DNA of 64,000 bases. Origin: Bacteroidales bacterium. Lineage in GTDB: Bacteria > Bacteroidota > Bacteroidia > Bacteroidales > Bacteroidaceae. The notes beneath the pieces are model-generated. The model made no database searches, had not been told where the DNA came from, and saw only the letters and a program-made list of their open reading frames with translations. Below, piece by piece: positions 51,026 through 60,624 of the stretch. The stretch's first letter is position 1. The number at the start of each line of letters is the position of its first letter. The stretch is from positions 1 through 64,000 of the forward strand of contig SUXO01000004.1 of assembly GCA_015060885.1 (NCBI GenBank), given 5' to 3'. The translations under genes and the position numbers were made by a program.

Positions 51026-54000
51026 ATGAAAAGATATATTCTCATTATGGCACTTTTGTGTGCATCCTTTGCCGGCTATGCACAGAAAGAAAAGCTCACG
51101 CAGTGCGATAGCGTGGCGTTACGCGCCATGCAGGTGGGCATGGTGCTTGTGCCCGAAAGAGTATATATGCAGTTCGACAACAGCGCCTATTTCCAGGGAG
51201 AAACAATATGGTTCAAGGCTTATGTGACAAGCGGGAACGATAACCGTCCCACCGATATAAGCAAGGTGCTTTATGTGGAACTTGTCGCACCCGAAGGGTA
51301 TGTGGTAAAGACCGAAAAATATAAGATTGACGAAGCCGGTGTATGCATCGGAGAGTTCTATATGGACCCGCTTTATCTGTCGGGCTACTTTGAAGTCCGT
51401 GCCTACACGCGCTATATGCTGAACTGGGGTGCATCGGCGGTTTTCAGCCGTGTTTTTCCCGTGTTCGACAAGGTGAACGGCAATAATTGGGAGTTCAAGA
51501 ATATGCTCGACCGTCGCCGCGCCTTTGGGCGAAATGGCAAGTGGGTTAGAGAGGACGATGCCAACGAGGTGCTTACATTCTACCCCGAAGGCGGTCATCT
51601 TGTCAATGGGTTCCTGTCACGTGTGGCCTTTGAAGTGCGTGGCGTGAGAGGGGTGGAACGGTACGACACCATAACCGTTTATGCCGATGGCAAGCCGCTA
51701 TTGAAGAGCGCACCCGTGCATATGGGCAAGGGAGTTTTTGAACTTACACCCGAAAAAGGTGTTGAATATTTTGCCGAAGTATATGTGGAGAATGAGAAAG
51801 GCAAGATGCGTAAACACAAAGTGGAGCTGCCTGCCGTTGCCGAAAATGGGGCTGCCGTGCGGGTTGATGAAATTAGCGACAGTGTGCGCATAATTGTTCA
51901 ACGTAACAGATGCAAAGAGGGCATAGGCCTTGCCGTGGTGCATCGCAGTACAATATGCCACTATTCAATATCCGGTAAAAAAGAGGAGAACGACACACTC
52001 TCCCTGCCTCTTAATTCCCTTCCCGAAGGTGTTTGCCGTGCTGTTCTCTTTACCGGGAACAGGCCTCTTGCCGAGCGCATCTTCTTTGTGGAACATACAA
52101 AACGCAACAGCAGCGATGCAAAGCCGGTTAAACTTAATGTAAGTGCAAACGGCTCACCATTGAACGAGGTGGAAACAACCCCTTATGGCAAGGTGTCAAT
52201 CATTGTGGAGAGGGAGGATAGCCTGCCCATAGGAGAGGATGCTGAATTCTCGCTTGCCGTGGTCGACAGAGCCGGGAAGATAAACACGTCGTGGGGCTGG
52301 AACATATATACTTATATGCTTCTGGGCTCCGAAATAAAGGGTTACATACCCGATGCTGCACAATACTTCGACCACAAGAACAAGGAACGTAAAAAACAGC
52401 TCGACCTTGTTATGCTTACAAACGGCTGGACTGCCTATGAGTGGAAAAAACTGTCGGCACCCTCGTTGTCGGGGCTCCAAGAGGCCGAAAAGGAGATTAC
52501 CCTGCGAGGAACATTCTATCGTCGCCTAATAAAGACAAACCCCATTTTTGGTACAAAGACACAGCAGACAAAACCACAGCCCTATAACCTTATAAGGCTC
52601 GATGTCCCCTATAACCCGGACACCATAAGGACATCGACCTTCCGCACCGATGAAAAAGGCTCATTTATGCTTGGGTTAAGGGACTTTTATGGTAAAAGGG
52701 TAGTGGCCCTCTCGCCAAGAACCGCCATACGTCATAGTGGCTCGTCAAGGTATCAGGTGGTACTCGACCGCTATTTCTCGCCATCGCCTCGTTTCCTGGC
52801 CTATTGGGAGAGAAACACCGGCAGTTCCTGTGCGCCACCGGCCGAAGATACTTTGAAGGGGATAAACGAATACTATTTTCTCGACAACGTTGAAGTGGTT
52901 GCCAAAAAAAGACGCACATCCTTCGACACGCCTCCCATAAGCGAGCTGCGCCTCGACTACCTCGAAGAGTGGGAATACGCAAACGATGTCTCCTATTTCA
53001 ACGGCTATGGATATTCTCACTTTGTCGACAGCCTTAACGACGAATACAAGACACCCGATTATCACGACGAAACAAACGAAATGTCGAAAGTCGGTATTTA
53101 TAACGCCGAAAAGGAGCTCGAAGAGAAGCGCGGACGTTTGGGCAATGCAGGCGATGTGCTCACGGCAAGCGAGGTGGTAAAGAGCGTCTTTCACCGCTAT
53201 AACATCCCCTATGCCTACTGGGTGTATAATGTGGTGCCGAAGGGTGGTTACAATAAGGATTCGACACTTGTGATAGACCATGAATATCTGCACGGCATCA
53301 ATGTTGAGAAGATGACCAATTTCAAGGAACTTGTGATAACCAGCGACCCAAAAAAGAGGGATGTCGTGGAGGTGGGCGACCAGAACGTCTTTTGGGAATT
53401 CAAGAGGTTTGCTTATGAAAACAAAGGGGCTCACGCGATGTTCTACAACGGTTTCCTGTCACTACAAGTTATAGAGCCGGCCTACAATATCGACCTGGCA
53501 GGCGATATCTTCGTGAGGCGTATGAAAGAGATGTTCGGCCAGGCCTGTGATGACATTCTGGTGAGGCCAAACAAGCCGAACTATATCGCCTGTTTCATAC
53601 CGCAGGAAAATGACAAGAACGAGACGGGAATTGTACCCGATTTAAGCTACCCCACAAGTACCCGCCGATACACGAGCGTGCAGGGTTATACCATTAGCAA
53701 GCAGTTCTATTCTCCCGATTACTCAGCGGCCCCTCCCGCAGAAAAGGATTACCGCAGGACACTGCTATGGAATCCCCGTGTACGTGCAACCGACGGTCGC
53801 CTGGCGATTGACTTCTACAACAGTACCGATTGCAACTTTTTCGACATAACGGTCGAAGGGCGAAGCGGTGATACATACTACTGCAACAGCGAAATCTTCT
53901 CTTCGGCAGGCGTGTGTGATACTATGCCGGCCAATTTGCCCGACACTGTTGCTGTAAACGCAATCTCCGGCCTTGCCGGTGAACTGCTTGAAAAAGCAAA

Positions 54001-54805
54001 AAGAATGAGCAAGGTGCAGGATTCCATTGCTCAAAGGAAACGTATGAAGGAGTATGAGAATGCCGAGATATATTACAGCCAAAAGAGATACTCCCTCGCT
54101 CTGCCGCATTACATCGAGCTTGCCACCAGCGGTTATCCGGCGGCCTTCTATCGCATAGGCTTGTGTTATATGCACGGGTACTCGTTGAAGAAGAACCCGG
54201 CCCTCGCTTTCGACTTTATGAAGAAAGGGGCCGAAAAGGAGTATCCGCAAGCGCAATACGAACTTGCGTTGATGTTCCGCCACGGGCACGGGTGCGAAGT
54301 TAACGAAGATGCCTCTGTCTATTGGTTCGAAAAGGCAATAGAGAATGGGGAGCACAACGCAATGCTTGAACTCGGCAAGCTGTATATGGAATCGGAAGAG
54401 ATGTGCGACACGGTGAAGGGGGCGGCGCTGTTGCACTCGTCGGCGAAGCTTGGCAATGCCGAGGCTCTCTACCGCTATGCAATATATATGCAGGCAGCGG
54501 GGCTTGAAAACGATTCGCTTCTGGGCACTGCGCACACCTGCCTGACAAACAGCGCACTCAAAAAATACGGCGATGCAATGCTCTATATGATGCGTTACGA
54601 ACACAATGCAGCCAATTACACCGCGGCATACCATTGGGCTCACGAGCTCTATTTGCAGAAGAACCACTATGGTATGAAATATGTTGCCGACTGCCTTTTG
54701 GAGGGGAGGACCGTGCGCCGTAACAAAAAACTTGCGAAGGATATCTATCGCGATGCCGCAAGGCTTGGCAACAGCGAAGCAAAAAGGATTCTCAAAGAGT
54801 GGTAA
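51026..54805 (+). CDS. Large secreted protein: macroglobulin-like N-terminus and Sel1 repeats
   Basis: A 1259-residue exported protein. The signal peptide is about 1-19 (SFAGYAQ). Residues about 37-150 look like a macroglobulin MG2-type domain (VYMQFDNSAYFQGETIWFKA, YFEVRAYTRYMLNWG). Residues 200-900 are beta-rich and match nothing I can name with certainty; similar Bacteroidetes proteins often end in a TonB plug-like part, not seen here. From about 1010 the protein changes to Sel1-type helical repeats (AAFYRIGLCYMHGY, AQYELALMFRHGHG, AMLELGKLYM). Role unknown; it may be a surface binding or assembly protein. It is a single gene closed by a 20-base hairpin. Confidence 0.75.
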   Translation: MKRYILIMALLCASFAGYAQKEKLTQCDSVALRAMQVGMVLVPERVYMQFDNSAYFQGETIWFKAYVTSGNDNRPTDISKVLYVELVAPEGYVVKTEKYKIDEAGVCIGEFYMDPLYLSGYFEVRAYTRYMLNWGASAVFSRVFPVFDKVNGNNWEFKNMLDRRRAFGRNGKWVREDDANEVLTFYPEGGHLVNGFLSRVAFEVRGVRGVERYDTITVYADGKPLLKSAPVHMGKGVFELTPEKGVEYFAEVYVENEKGKMRKHKVELPAVAENGAAVRVDEISDSVRIIVQRNRCKEGIGLAVVHRSTICHYSISGKKEENDTLSLPLNSLPEGVCRAVLFTGNRPLAERIFFVEHTKRNSSDAKPVKLNVSANGSPLNEVETTPYGKVSIIVEREDSLPIGEDAEFSLAVVDRAGKINTSWGWNIYTYMLLGSEIKGYIPDAAQYFDHKNKERKKQLDLVMLTNGWTAYEWKKLSAPSLSGLQEAEKEITLRGTFYRRLIKTNPIFGTKTQQTKPQPYNLIRLDVPYNPDTIRTSTFRTDEKGSFMLGLRDFYGKRVVALSPRTAIRHSGSSRYQVVLDRYFSPSPRFLAYWERNTGSSCAPPAEDTLKGINEYYFLDNVEVVAKKRRTSFDTPPISELRLDYLEEWEYANDVSYFNGYGYSHFVDSLNDEYKTPDYHDETNEMSKVGIYNAEKELEEKRGRLGNAGDVLTASEVVKSVFHRYNIPYAYWVYNVVPKGGYNKDSTLVIDHEYLHGINVEKMTNFKELVITSDPKKRDVVEVGDQNVFWEFKRFAYENKGAHAMFYNGFLSLQVIEPAYNIDLAGDIFVRRMKEMFGQACDDILVRPNKPNYIACFIPQENDKNETGIVPDLSYPTSTRRYTSVQGYTISKQFYSPDYSAAPPAEKDYRRTLLWNPRVRATDGRLAIDFYNSTDCNFFDITVEGRSGDTYYCNSEIFSSAGVCDTMPANLPDTVAVNAISGLAGELLEKAKRMSKVQDSIAQRKRMKEYENAEIYYSQKRYSLALPHYIELATSGYPAAFYRIGLCYMHGYSLKKNPALAFDFMKKGAEKEYPQAQYELALMFRHGHGCEVNEDASVYWFEKAIENGEHNAMLELGKLYMESEEMCDTVKGAALLHSSAKLGNAEALYRYAIYMQAAGLENDSLLGTAHTCLTNSALKKYGDAMLYMMRYEHNAANYTAAYHWAHELYLQKNHYGMKYVADCLLEGRTVRRNKKLAKDIYRDAARLGNSEAKRILKEW

Positions 54806-54830
54806 AGGCGATTGTCGCCTCCCTGTATGC

Positions 54831-54872
54831 AACAAGATAGCCGCCAATTTGTAAATTGGCGGCTATCTTGTT
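54831..54872. terminator. Long perfect hairpin before lepA
   Basis: A 20-base arm (54831-54850) pairs perfectly with 54853-54872 across a two-base loop. It ends TTGTT then an AT-rich stretch, so it can end the Sel1-tailed gene. A stem this long and perfect is stronger than needed. Confidence 0.85.
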
Positions 54873-54906
54873 ATTATATATATAATATTATATTAAAATT
54901 TATTTG

Positions 54907-54914
54907 TATCTTTG
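54907..54914 (+). promoter_or_regulatory. -7 box of the lepA operon
   Basis: TATCTTTG, a perfect -7 match, 79 bases before the chosen ATG of lepA at 54994. No clear -33 box. Confidence 0.5.
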
Positions 54915-54993
54915 TAGCCTGTGAAATAGGCCGTGTTTGGACATACAGGTATATACACAACCGATACTTTTAGGAAAAAAACAGAAACTATAT

Positions 54994-56775
54994 ATGGAAA
55001 AAATAAGAAACTTTTGCATTATCGCACACATCGACCACGGGAAATCAACGCTGGCCGACCGTCTGCTCGAAACCACAAAGACCATAAATGTCACAGAGGG
55101 GCAGATGCTCGATAATATGGACTTGGAGAAGGAGCGTGGCATCACCATCAAAAGCCACGCCATCCAAATGGAATATATGTACAACGGGGAGAAATACACG
55201 CTTAACCTCATTGACACTCCGGGACACGTAGACTTTTCCTACGAGGTGTCGCGCTCGATAGCAGCCTGTGAAGGAGCCCTTCTTGTGGTAGATGCCACAC
55301 AAGGAGTTCAGGCACAGACAATATCGAACCTCTATATGGCGGTGGACCAGGGCTTGGAGATTATTCCCGTAATCAACAAGTGCGATATGATAAACGCTAT
55401 GCCCGAAGAGGTAAAAGACGAGATAGTAGACCTTATCGGCTGTGACCGCGAGGATATTATCGAGGCATCGGGCAAGACTGGTTTGGGCGTGGAGGAGATA
55501 CTGCAAGCAGTAGTGGAGCGCATCCCTGCTCCTGTGGGCAAGGAAGATGCTCCCTTGCAGGCACTTATTTTCGACTCTGTTTTTAACTCGTTCCGCGGTA
55601 TCATCGCCTACTTCAAGATTGTCAACGGCGTGTTGCGCAAAGGCGACAAGGTAAAATTCTTCAATACAGGCAAGGAGTATGATGCCGACGAGATAGGCGT
55701 TCTTAAAATGGACCTTTCGCCACGTCAGGAATTGCGTACAGGCGATGTGGGGTACATAATATCGGGTATAAAGACTTCGCGCGAGGTGAAGGTGGGCGAC
55801 ACCATTACGCACATCGCCAATCCTTGCAATGCGGCCATTGCCGGTTTCGAAGAGGTGAAGCCTATGGTGTTTGCCGGTGTATATCCCATTGAGGCCGAGG
55901 ATTACGAGGACCTGCGTGCCTCACTCGAAAAGTTGCAGTTGAACGATGCGTCGCTCACATTCTCGCCCGAATCGTCGGCAGCACTCGGTTTCGGTTTCCG
56001 TTGCGGTTTCCTCGGTTTGTTGCATATGGAGATTGTGCAGGAACGTCTTGACCGCGAGTTCGATATGAGTGTTATCACAACCGTGCCCAACGTGTCGTAT
56101 ATGGTTTATGACAAGCAGGGTGGTGCGCAGGAGGTGCATAACCCCGGCGGTATGCCCGACCAGACTCTTATCGACCACATCGAAGAGCCCTACATCAATG
56201 CAAGCATAATAACCCGCGCCGAATACATAGGCCCCATTATGACACTCTGCCTTTCGAAGCGTGGCGAACTGTTGAAACAGGAATTCATCACGGGTAACCG
56301 CGTAGACATCCGTTTCCTCTTGCCGCTCGGTGAGATTGTGATTGACTTCTACGACAAGTTGAAGAGCATATCAAAGGGATATGCCTCGTTCGACTATCAC
56401 CCCGCAGGGTTCCGCACGTCGAAGCTCATTAAACTCGATATTCTGCTCAATGGCGAGCCGGTCGATGCACTATCGACACTTACCCACGTCGACAATGCCT
56501 ATGGTCTTGGCCGACAGATGTGCGAGAAGTTGCGCGACCTTATCCCGCGCCAACAGTTCGACATTGCCTTGCAGGCTGCAATCGGCACAAAGATTATTGC
56601 CCGTGAAACAATCAAACAGGTGCGTAAGGATGTTACGGCAAAGTGTTATGGCGGTGACGTGTCACGTAAACGCAAGTTGCTCGAAAAGCAGAAAAAGGGA
56701 AAGAAACGTATGAAACAGATTGGTAACGTGGAGGTTCCGCAAAAGGCCTTCCTTGCCGTTCTGAAACTTGATTAA
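54994..56775 (+). CDS. lepA: Elongation factor 4 (LepA)
   Basis: A 593-residue ribosome-associated GTPase. P-loop [10 protein letters not shown], switch [15 protein letters not shown], and NKCD are present. The C-terminal CTD ends [23 protein letters not shown], the LepA mark that separates it from EF-G. It helps ribosomes under stress and during assembly. The ATG at 54994 ([12 protein letters not shown]) is chosen; the longer frame from 54937 adds unlikely residues. It is the first gene of lepA-ftsY-rimO-HU-HU/LysM. Confidence 0.97.
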   Translation: MEKIRNFCIIAHIDHGKSTLADRLLETTKTINVTEGQMLDNMDLEKERGITIKSHAIQMEYMYNGEKYTLNLIDTPGHVDFSYEVSRSIAACEGALLVVDATQGVQAQTISNLYMAVDQGLEIIPVINKCDMINAMPEEVKDEIVDLIGCDREDIIEASGKTGLGVEEILQAVVERIPAPVGKEDAPLQALIFDSVFNSFRGIIAYFKIVNGVLRKGDKVKFFNTGKEYDADEIGVLKMDLSPRQELRTGDVGYIISGIKTSREVKVGDTITHIANPCNAAIAGFEEVKPMVFAGVYPIEAEDYEDLRASLEKLQLNDASLTFSPESSAALGFGFRCGFLGLLHMEIVQERLDREFDMSVITTVPNVSYMVYDKQGGAQEVHNPGGMPDQTLIDHIEEPYINASIITRAEYIGPIMTLCLSKRGELLKQEFITGNRVDIRFLLPLGEIVIDFYDKLKSISKGYASFDYHPAGFRTSKLIKLDILLNGEPVDALSTLTHVDNAYGLGRQMCEKLRDLIPRQQFDIALQAAIGTKIIARETIKQVRKDVTAKCYGGDVSRKRKLLEKQKKGKKRMKQIGNVEVPQKAFLAVLKLD

Positions 56776-56787
56776 TGAATTTGGAAT

Positions 56788-57741
56788 ATGGGAATATTCA
56801 GTTTTTTTACAAAAGAGAAAAAAGAGGTTCTTGACAAGGGATTGTCCAAGACCAAAGAGAGCGTGTTCGGCAAAATAGCACGCGCAATAGTCGGAAAGAC
56901 ACAGATTGACGATGAAGTACTAGACAACCTCGAAGAGGTGCTTATAACATCGGACGTAGGTGTGGAAACCACGCTTAAAATAATAGAGCGCATACAGGCA
57001 CGTGCCGCACGCGACAAATATATGGGCACAGCCGAGCTAAACGCTCTGCTCAAAGACGAGATTGCGGCTCTGCTGATGGAGAACAATACCGAGGATAACG
57101 GCTCGTTCGATTTCCCCACAACACCTGGGCAACCCTATGTAATTATGGTTGTGGGTGTGAACGGCGTGGGAAAGACAACTACCATAGGCAAGCTTGCCCA
57201 CCAATTCAAGAAAGCGGGCAAGAAGGTATATCTTGGTGCAGCCGACACCTTCCGTGCCGCCGCAGTGGAGCAGCTTGTGGAGTGGGGGCACAGAGCCGAC
57301 GTTCCCGTAATCAAGCAGGGAATGGGAAGCGACCCCGCATCTGTTGCTTACGACACACTCTCGTCGGCCGTGGCAAATGGTGCCGATGTGGTTATTATTG
57401 ACACTGCCGGCCGTTTGCACAACAAGGTTGGGCTTATGAACGAGCTCACAAAGATAAAGAACGTGATGAAAAAGGTTGTGCCCACGGCTCCCAACGATGT
57501 ACTTCTCGTGCTCGACGGCTCCACAGGGCAGAATGCTTTTGAACAGGCAAAACAGTTTACCAAGGCCACCGAGGTTACTTCGCTTGCAATAACCAAACTC
57601 GACGGCACAGCAAAGGGCGGTGTGGTAATAGGCATCAGCGACCAGTTCAAGATACCGGTGAAATACATAGGGCTTGGCGAAGGCATCGATCACTTGCAGA
57701 TATTCAACCGTGCCGAATTTGTGGATTCTCTTTTTGGATAA
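56788..57741 (+). CDS. ftsY: Signal recognition particle receptor FtsY
   Basis: A 317-residue SRP receptor GTPase that brings ribosomes making membrane proteins to the translocon. It has a short N-terminal part (MGIFSFFTKEKKEVLDKGLSK), the N domain (to about 105), and the G domain with GVNGVGKTTTIGKLA, AADTFRAAAVEQL, DTAGR and TKLDGTAKGG. The long acidic A domain of E. coli is absent, as usual in this phylum. It lies 12 bases after lepA and 6 before rimO. Confidence 0.97.
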   Translation: MGIFSFFTKEKKEVLDKGLSKTKESVFGKIARAIVGKTQIDDEVLDNLEEVLITSDVGVETTLKIIERIQARAARDKYMGTAELNALLKDEIAALLMENNTEDNGSFDFPTTPGQPYVIMVVGVNGVGKTTTIGKLAHQFKKAGKKVYLGAADTFRAAAVEQLVEWGHRADVPVIKQGMGSDPASVAYDTLSSAVANGADVVIIDTAGRLHNKVGLMNELTKIKNVMKKVVPTAPNDVLLVLDGSTGQNAFEQAKQFTKATEVTSLAITKLDGTAKGGVVIGISDQFKIPVKYIGLGEGIDHLQIFNRAEFVDSLFG

Positions 57742-57747
57742 TAAAGG

Positions 57748-59049
57748 ATGAAGAAGAATTGTGTGGATGTGATAACGATGGGCTGTTCCAAGAATCTTGT
57801 CGATTCGGAACAGCTTATGCGGCAATTGAAGGAGTGTGGCTATGAAGTCACTCACGACAGCGAAACGCCCTGCGGCGAAATTGCAGTGATAAACACATGC
57901 GGTTTTATAGGCGATGCAAAGCAGGAGTCTATAAATATGATACTCGAATTCTGTGAGCGCAAGGAGAAAGGCGACCTGAACAGACTCTATGTAATGGGCT
58001 GTCTATCGCAACGCTATCTCGCGGAATTAAGCGAGGAAATCACGCAGGTCGATAAATTCTATGGCAAGTTCAACTGGAACGAACTGCTTGCCGACCTTAA
58101 ACAGGAGTACAGGCCGGAGATTGCCAACGAGCGTGTATTGTCAACTCCCTCACACTACGCATATCTTAAAATATCGGAAGGGTGCAACCGTAATTGTGCC
58201 TATTGTGCCATACCCATCATTACCGGAGCGCACGTGTCAAGGCCTATGGAGGAGATACTCGACGAAGTACGTTACCTTGTATCGAAGGGAGTAAAGGAGT
58301 TCCAGATAATTGCACAGGAACTCACCTATTACGGCATTGACATTTACAAGCGACAGGCGATAGCGGAACTGGTGGAGAAGATTTCCTGTATCGAAGGCGT
58401 TGAATGGATACGTCTGCATTACGGCTATCCCCTGCATTTCCCCGAAGAGTTGTTGCGCGTGATGCGCGAGCGGGATAATGTGTGCAAGTACCTCGACATT
58501 GCTTTGCAACACGTGAGCACAAAGGTGTTGAAGAAGATGCACCGCCACGTAACAAAGGAGGATACATACGCACTCATCGAAAAGATGCGCCGCGAGGTAC
58601 CGGGAATATGCATACGCACCACAATGATGGTGGGCTTTCCCGGAGAAACCGAAAAGGAGTTCGATGAACTTGTTGAGTTTGTAAAGTGGGCAAAGTTCGA
58701 CCGTCTTGGAGCATTTGCATACAGCGAGGAGGACGGTACGTTTGCGGCCGAGAATTACAGGGACAGCGTTTCGAAAAAGAAAAAGCAGGAGCGTTTGGAC
58801 ACGCTTATGGCTGTGCAGCAGAGAATAGCCACCCGCCTGAACGAGGAGAAGGTGGGCAAGGTGTTCAGGACAATCATCGACCGCGTTGAGGGTGATTACT
58901 ACATAGGACGCACCGAGTTCGATTCCCCCGACGTAGACACCGAGGTGCTTGTGCACACCGGTGAGGGCGAAATGAAGATAGGAGAGTTCTACGATGTGCT
59001 CATTACCGATGCCACCGAATTCGACCTTATGGGAACAATGAAAAAATAA
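57748..59049 (+). CDS. rimO: Ribosomal protein S12 methylthiotransferase
   Basis: A 433-residue radical SAM enzyme that adds a methylthio group to an aspartate of ribosomal protein S12. The N-terminal domain has the three cysteines of the auxiliary cluster (MGCSKNLVDSEQL, NTCGFIGDAKQES and MGCLSQRYL). The radical SAM cluster is in GCNRNCAYCAIP. A C-terminal TRAM domain (about 365-433) follows. It lies six bases after ftsY and 12 before the HU gene. Confidence 0.96.
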   Translation: MKKNCVDVITMGCSKNLVDSEQLMRQLKECGYEVTHDSETPCGEIAVINTCGFIGDAKQESINMILEFCERKEKGDLNRLYVMGCLSQRYLAELSEEITQVDKFYGKFNWNELLADLKQEYRPEIANERVLSTPSHYAYLKISEGCNRNCAYCAIPIITGAHVSRPMEEILDEVRYLVSKGVKEFQIIAQELTYYGIDIYKRQAIAELVEKISCIEGVEWIRLHYGYPLHFPEELLRVMRERDNVCKYLDIALQHVSTKVLKKMHRHVTKEDTYALIEKMRREVPGICIRTTMMVGFPGETEKEFDELVEFVKWAKFDRLGAFAYSEEDGTFAAENYRDSVSKKKKQERLDTLMAVQQRIATRLNEEKVGKVFRTIIDRVEGDYYIGRTEFDSPDVDTEVLVHTGEGEMKIGEFYDVLITDATEFDLMGTMKK

Positions 59050-59061
59050 TATAGACCATCT

Positions 59062-59337
59062 ATGAACAACAAGGAATTTGTGGCCGCTCTGGCCAAGCGA
59101 TGCGGAACGACAACCGCTGATGCAACAGACACAATTGAGTCGTTTGTGGAGGTGATTACCGAGTGTTTGAAAGAAAATGACCAAGTGAATATATCGGGAT
59201 TTGGAGTTCTCGAAGTGAAAATGCGCAACGAGAGAGTTTCGGTAAATCCAAAGACAGGGCAACGCTTTTTGGTGCCCCCGAAGATTGTACCGGCTTTCCG
59301 CCCCAGCAGCAAACTCAAAGACAAGTTCAAAGATTAA
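59062..59337 (+). CDS. HU family DNA-binding protein
   Basis: A 91-residue histone-like protein that bends and packs DNA as a dimer. The sequence (MNNKEFVAALAKRCGTTTAD...) has the two helices and the beta-arm region (GFGVLEVKMRNERVSVNPKT, then PPKIVPAFRPSSKLKD) of the family. Length is normal. It lies 12 bases after rimO and 12 bases before a second HU-domain gene, so two HU-type proteins are made from one transcript. Confidence 0.93.
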   Translation: MNNKEFVAALAKRCGTTTADATDTIESFVEVITECLKENDQVNISGFGVLEVKMRNERVSVNPKTGQRFLVPPKIVPAFRPSSKLKDKFKD

Positions 59338-59349
59338 GGAGGGTATAAT

Positions 59350-60501
59350 ATGGATGCAAAATTGAATCACTCCGACATTACGGCTCTCCTTGCAAAGAAG
59401 AGCAAGTTATCGGGCGCAAAAGCCGAGGTTTTCACAAAGGCTTTCTTCGATATAATAATAGAAGGCCTCGAAAAGGATGGTCTTGTAAAGATAAACGGTC
59501 TTGGAACATTCAAGGTTACCGATGTCGCCAGCCGCGAAAGCGTAAACGTGAACACCGGCGAGAAGTTCGAGATTAAAGGGCACAAGAAACTCACGTTCCT
59601 TCCGGCCGACACCCTTAAAGAGAAGGTAAACAAGCCTTTTGCCATGTTTGAGCCGGTGGAGATTGACGACAGCTATGTCGATGACAGCAATAGCGGCACA
59701 ACCCGTGACGAGGAAGAGCCTGCAAGTGATGATGTACTTCCCTCAGCAATTGAAACCGTTGCGGAGAATACAGAAAATGCAGTCGAACCTGTTATAACTG
59801 CCACTCCCATTGAAAATGCTGAAACTCCGGAGCCTGTTGTACAAGAGGTAGAAGAAGAGGAGAAAACCGTTTCAGCCGCAAACAAAGTGAAAGAACCGGT
59901 TGCCGAAGAGTGCGCAATTGCAGCCGCACCCGCAGAAAGAGAACAAACAACCGTTGTCTCACCTGAAAAAACAGCAAAAGAGACAACCGTAACGGAGCCC
60001 GTCAAAAAGAGCGGCAAAGGAAAGAAGATAGCAATAGCACTCCTTGTGGTGCTGCTTATAGCCCTTTTGGCAATATCGGTTCCTTCGCTTCTGGTTATCC
60101 TTGCAGGCAAGAAAACAACTGTTGTGCCTGCTGCAAAGATAGAGCCTGCCATTGCAGCCACCGTTACAAAAACAGATACGGCTGTTGTTGACAAGGATAG
60201 TGTGACAGTTCCCGTGGCAATGCCCGAACCTGTCGCCGTATATACATTTGAGCTTGTGGAGGAACTTGCCAACAAGAGAGTGGGGGCAGTGACCGTGGGC
60301 GACACCTTGCTTTATAGAGCCAATGGCTCAATAGAGAAACACATTGTTGCCGAGAACGAGACACTCACGCGTATAGCACTCAAATATTATGGTGACAAGC
60401 GTTTATGGCCATACATCGTACAGTACAACCGCCTGTCCGACCCGAATGGTTTGAACAAGGGTATGGAACTCGAAATTCCCCGTTTGGAACCCGTAAAATA
60501 G
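59350..60501 (+). CDS. Membrane-anchored HU-LysM fusion protein
   Basis: A 383-residue fusion. Residues 1-95 are an HU-type DNA-binding domain (SDITALLAKKSKLSGAKAEV, KINGLGTFKV, ending NKPFAMF). Residues 100-220 are an acidic, Glu/Val/Pro-rich, probably disordered linker. A single membrane segment follows (about 227-253), preceded by KKSGKGKK, so the HU part faces the cytoplasm. The periplasmic part ends in a LysM domain (about 329-377: HIVAENETLTRIALKYYGD, YNRLSDPNGL), which usually binds peptidoglycan. It could tie DNA to the cell wall. It is the last gene of the lepA operon. Confidence 0.88.
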   Translation: MDAKLNHSDITALLAKKSKLSGAKAEVFTKAFFDIIIEGLEKDGLVKINGLGTFKVTDVASRESVNVNTGEKFEIKGHKKLTFLPADTLKEKVNKPFAMFEPVEIDDSYVDDSNSGTTRDEEEPASDDVLPSAIETVAENTENAVEPVITATPIENAETPEPVVQEVEEEEKTVSAANKVKEPVAEECAIAAAPAEREQTTVVSPEKTAKETTVTEPVKKSGKGKKIAIALLVVLLIALLAISVPSLLVILAGKKTTVVPAAKIEPAIAATVTKTDTAVVDKDSVTVPVAMPEPVAVYTFELVEELANKRVGAVTVGDTLLYRANGSIEKHIVAENETLTRIALKYYGDKRLWPYIVQYNRLSDPNGLNKGMELEIPRLEPVK

Positions 60502-60557
60502 TGACCTTACGTTAAACTTTCTTTAAAGTAACAATGGTTAAATCTATTTTAAAAATA

Positions 60558-60592
60558 TTAACATCTAATGTTAATGCAATGTCCTAATTTTG
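60558..60592 (+). promoter_or_regulatory. Promoter region of the Bat operon with an inverted repeat
   Basis: TAATTTTG (60585-60592) is a good -7 box, 33 bases before the ATG at 60625. In the -33 position lies a perfect inverted repeat, TTAACAT-CTA-ATGTTAA (60558-60574), that may replace the -33 box or bind a regulator. Confidence 0.5.
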
Positions 60593-60624
60593 GAATAGAA
60601 ATAAATAAAAAAGGAAATATAGCT

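Noticed and set aside
53765..54847. 360-codon minus-strand open frame opposite the Sel1 tail
   Set aside because: It is an antisense shadow of the large secreted protein, with the same His/Cys-rich shadow composition.
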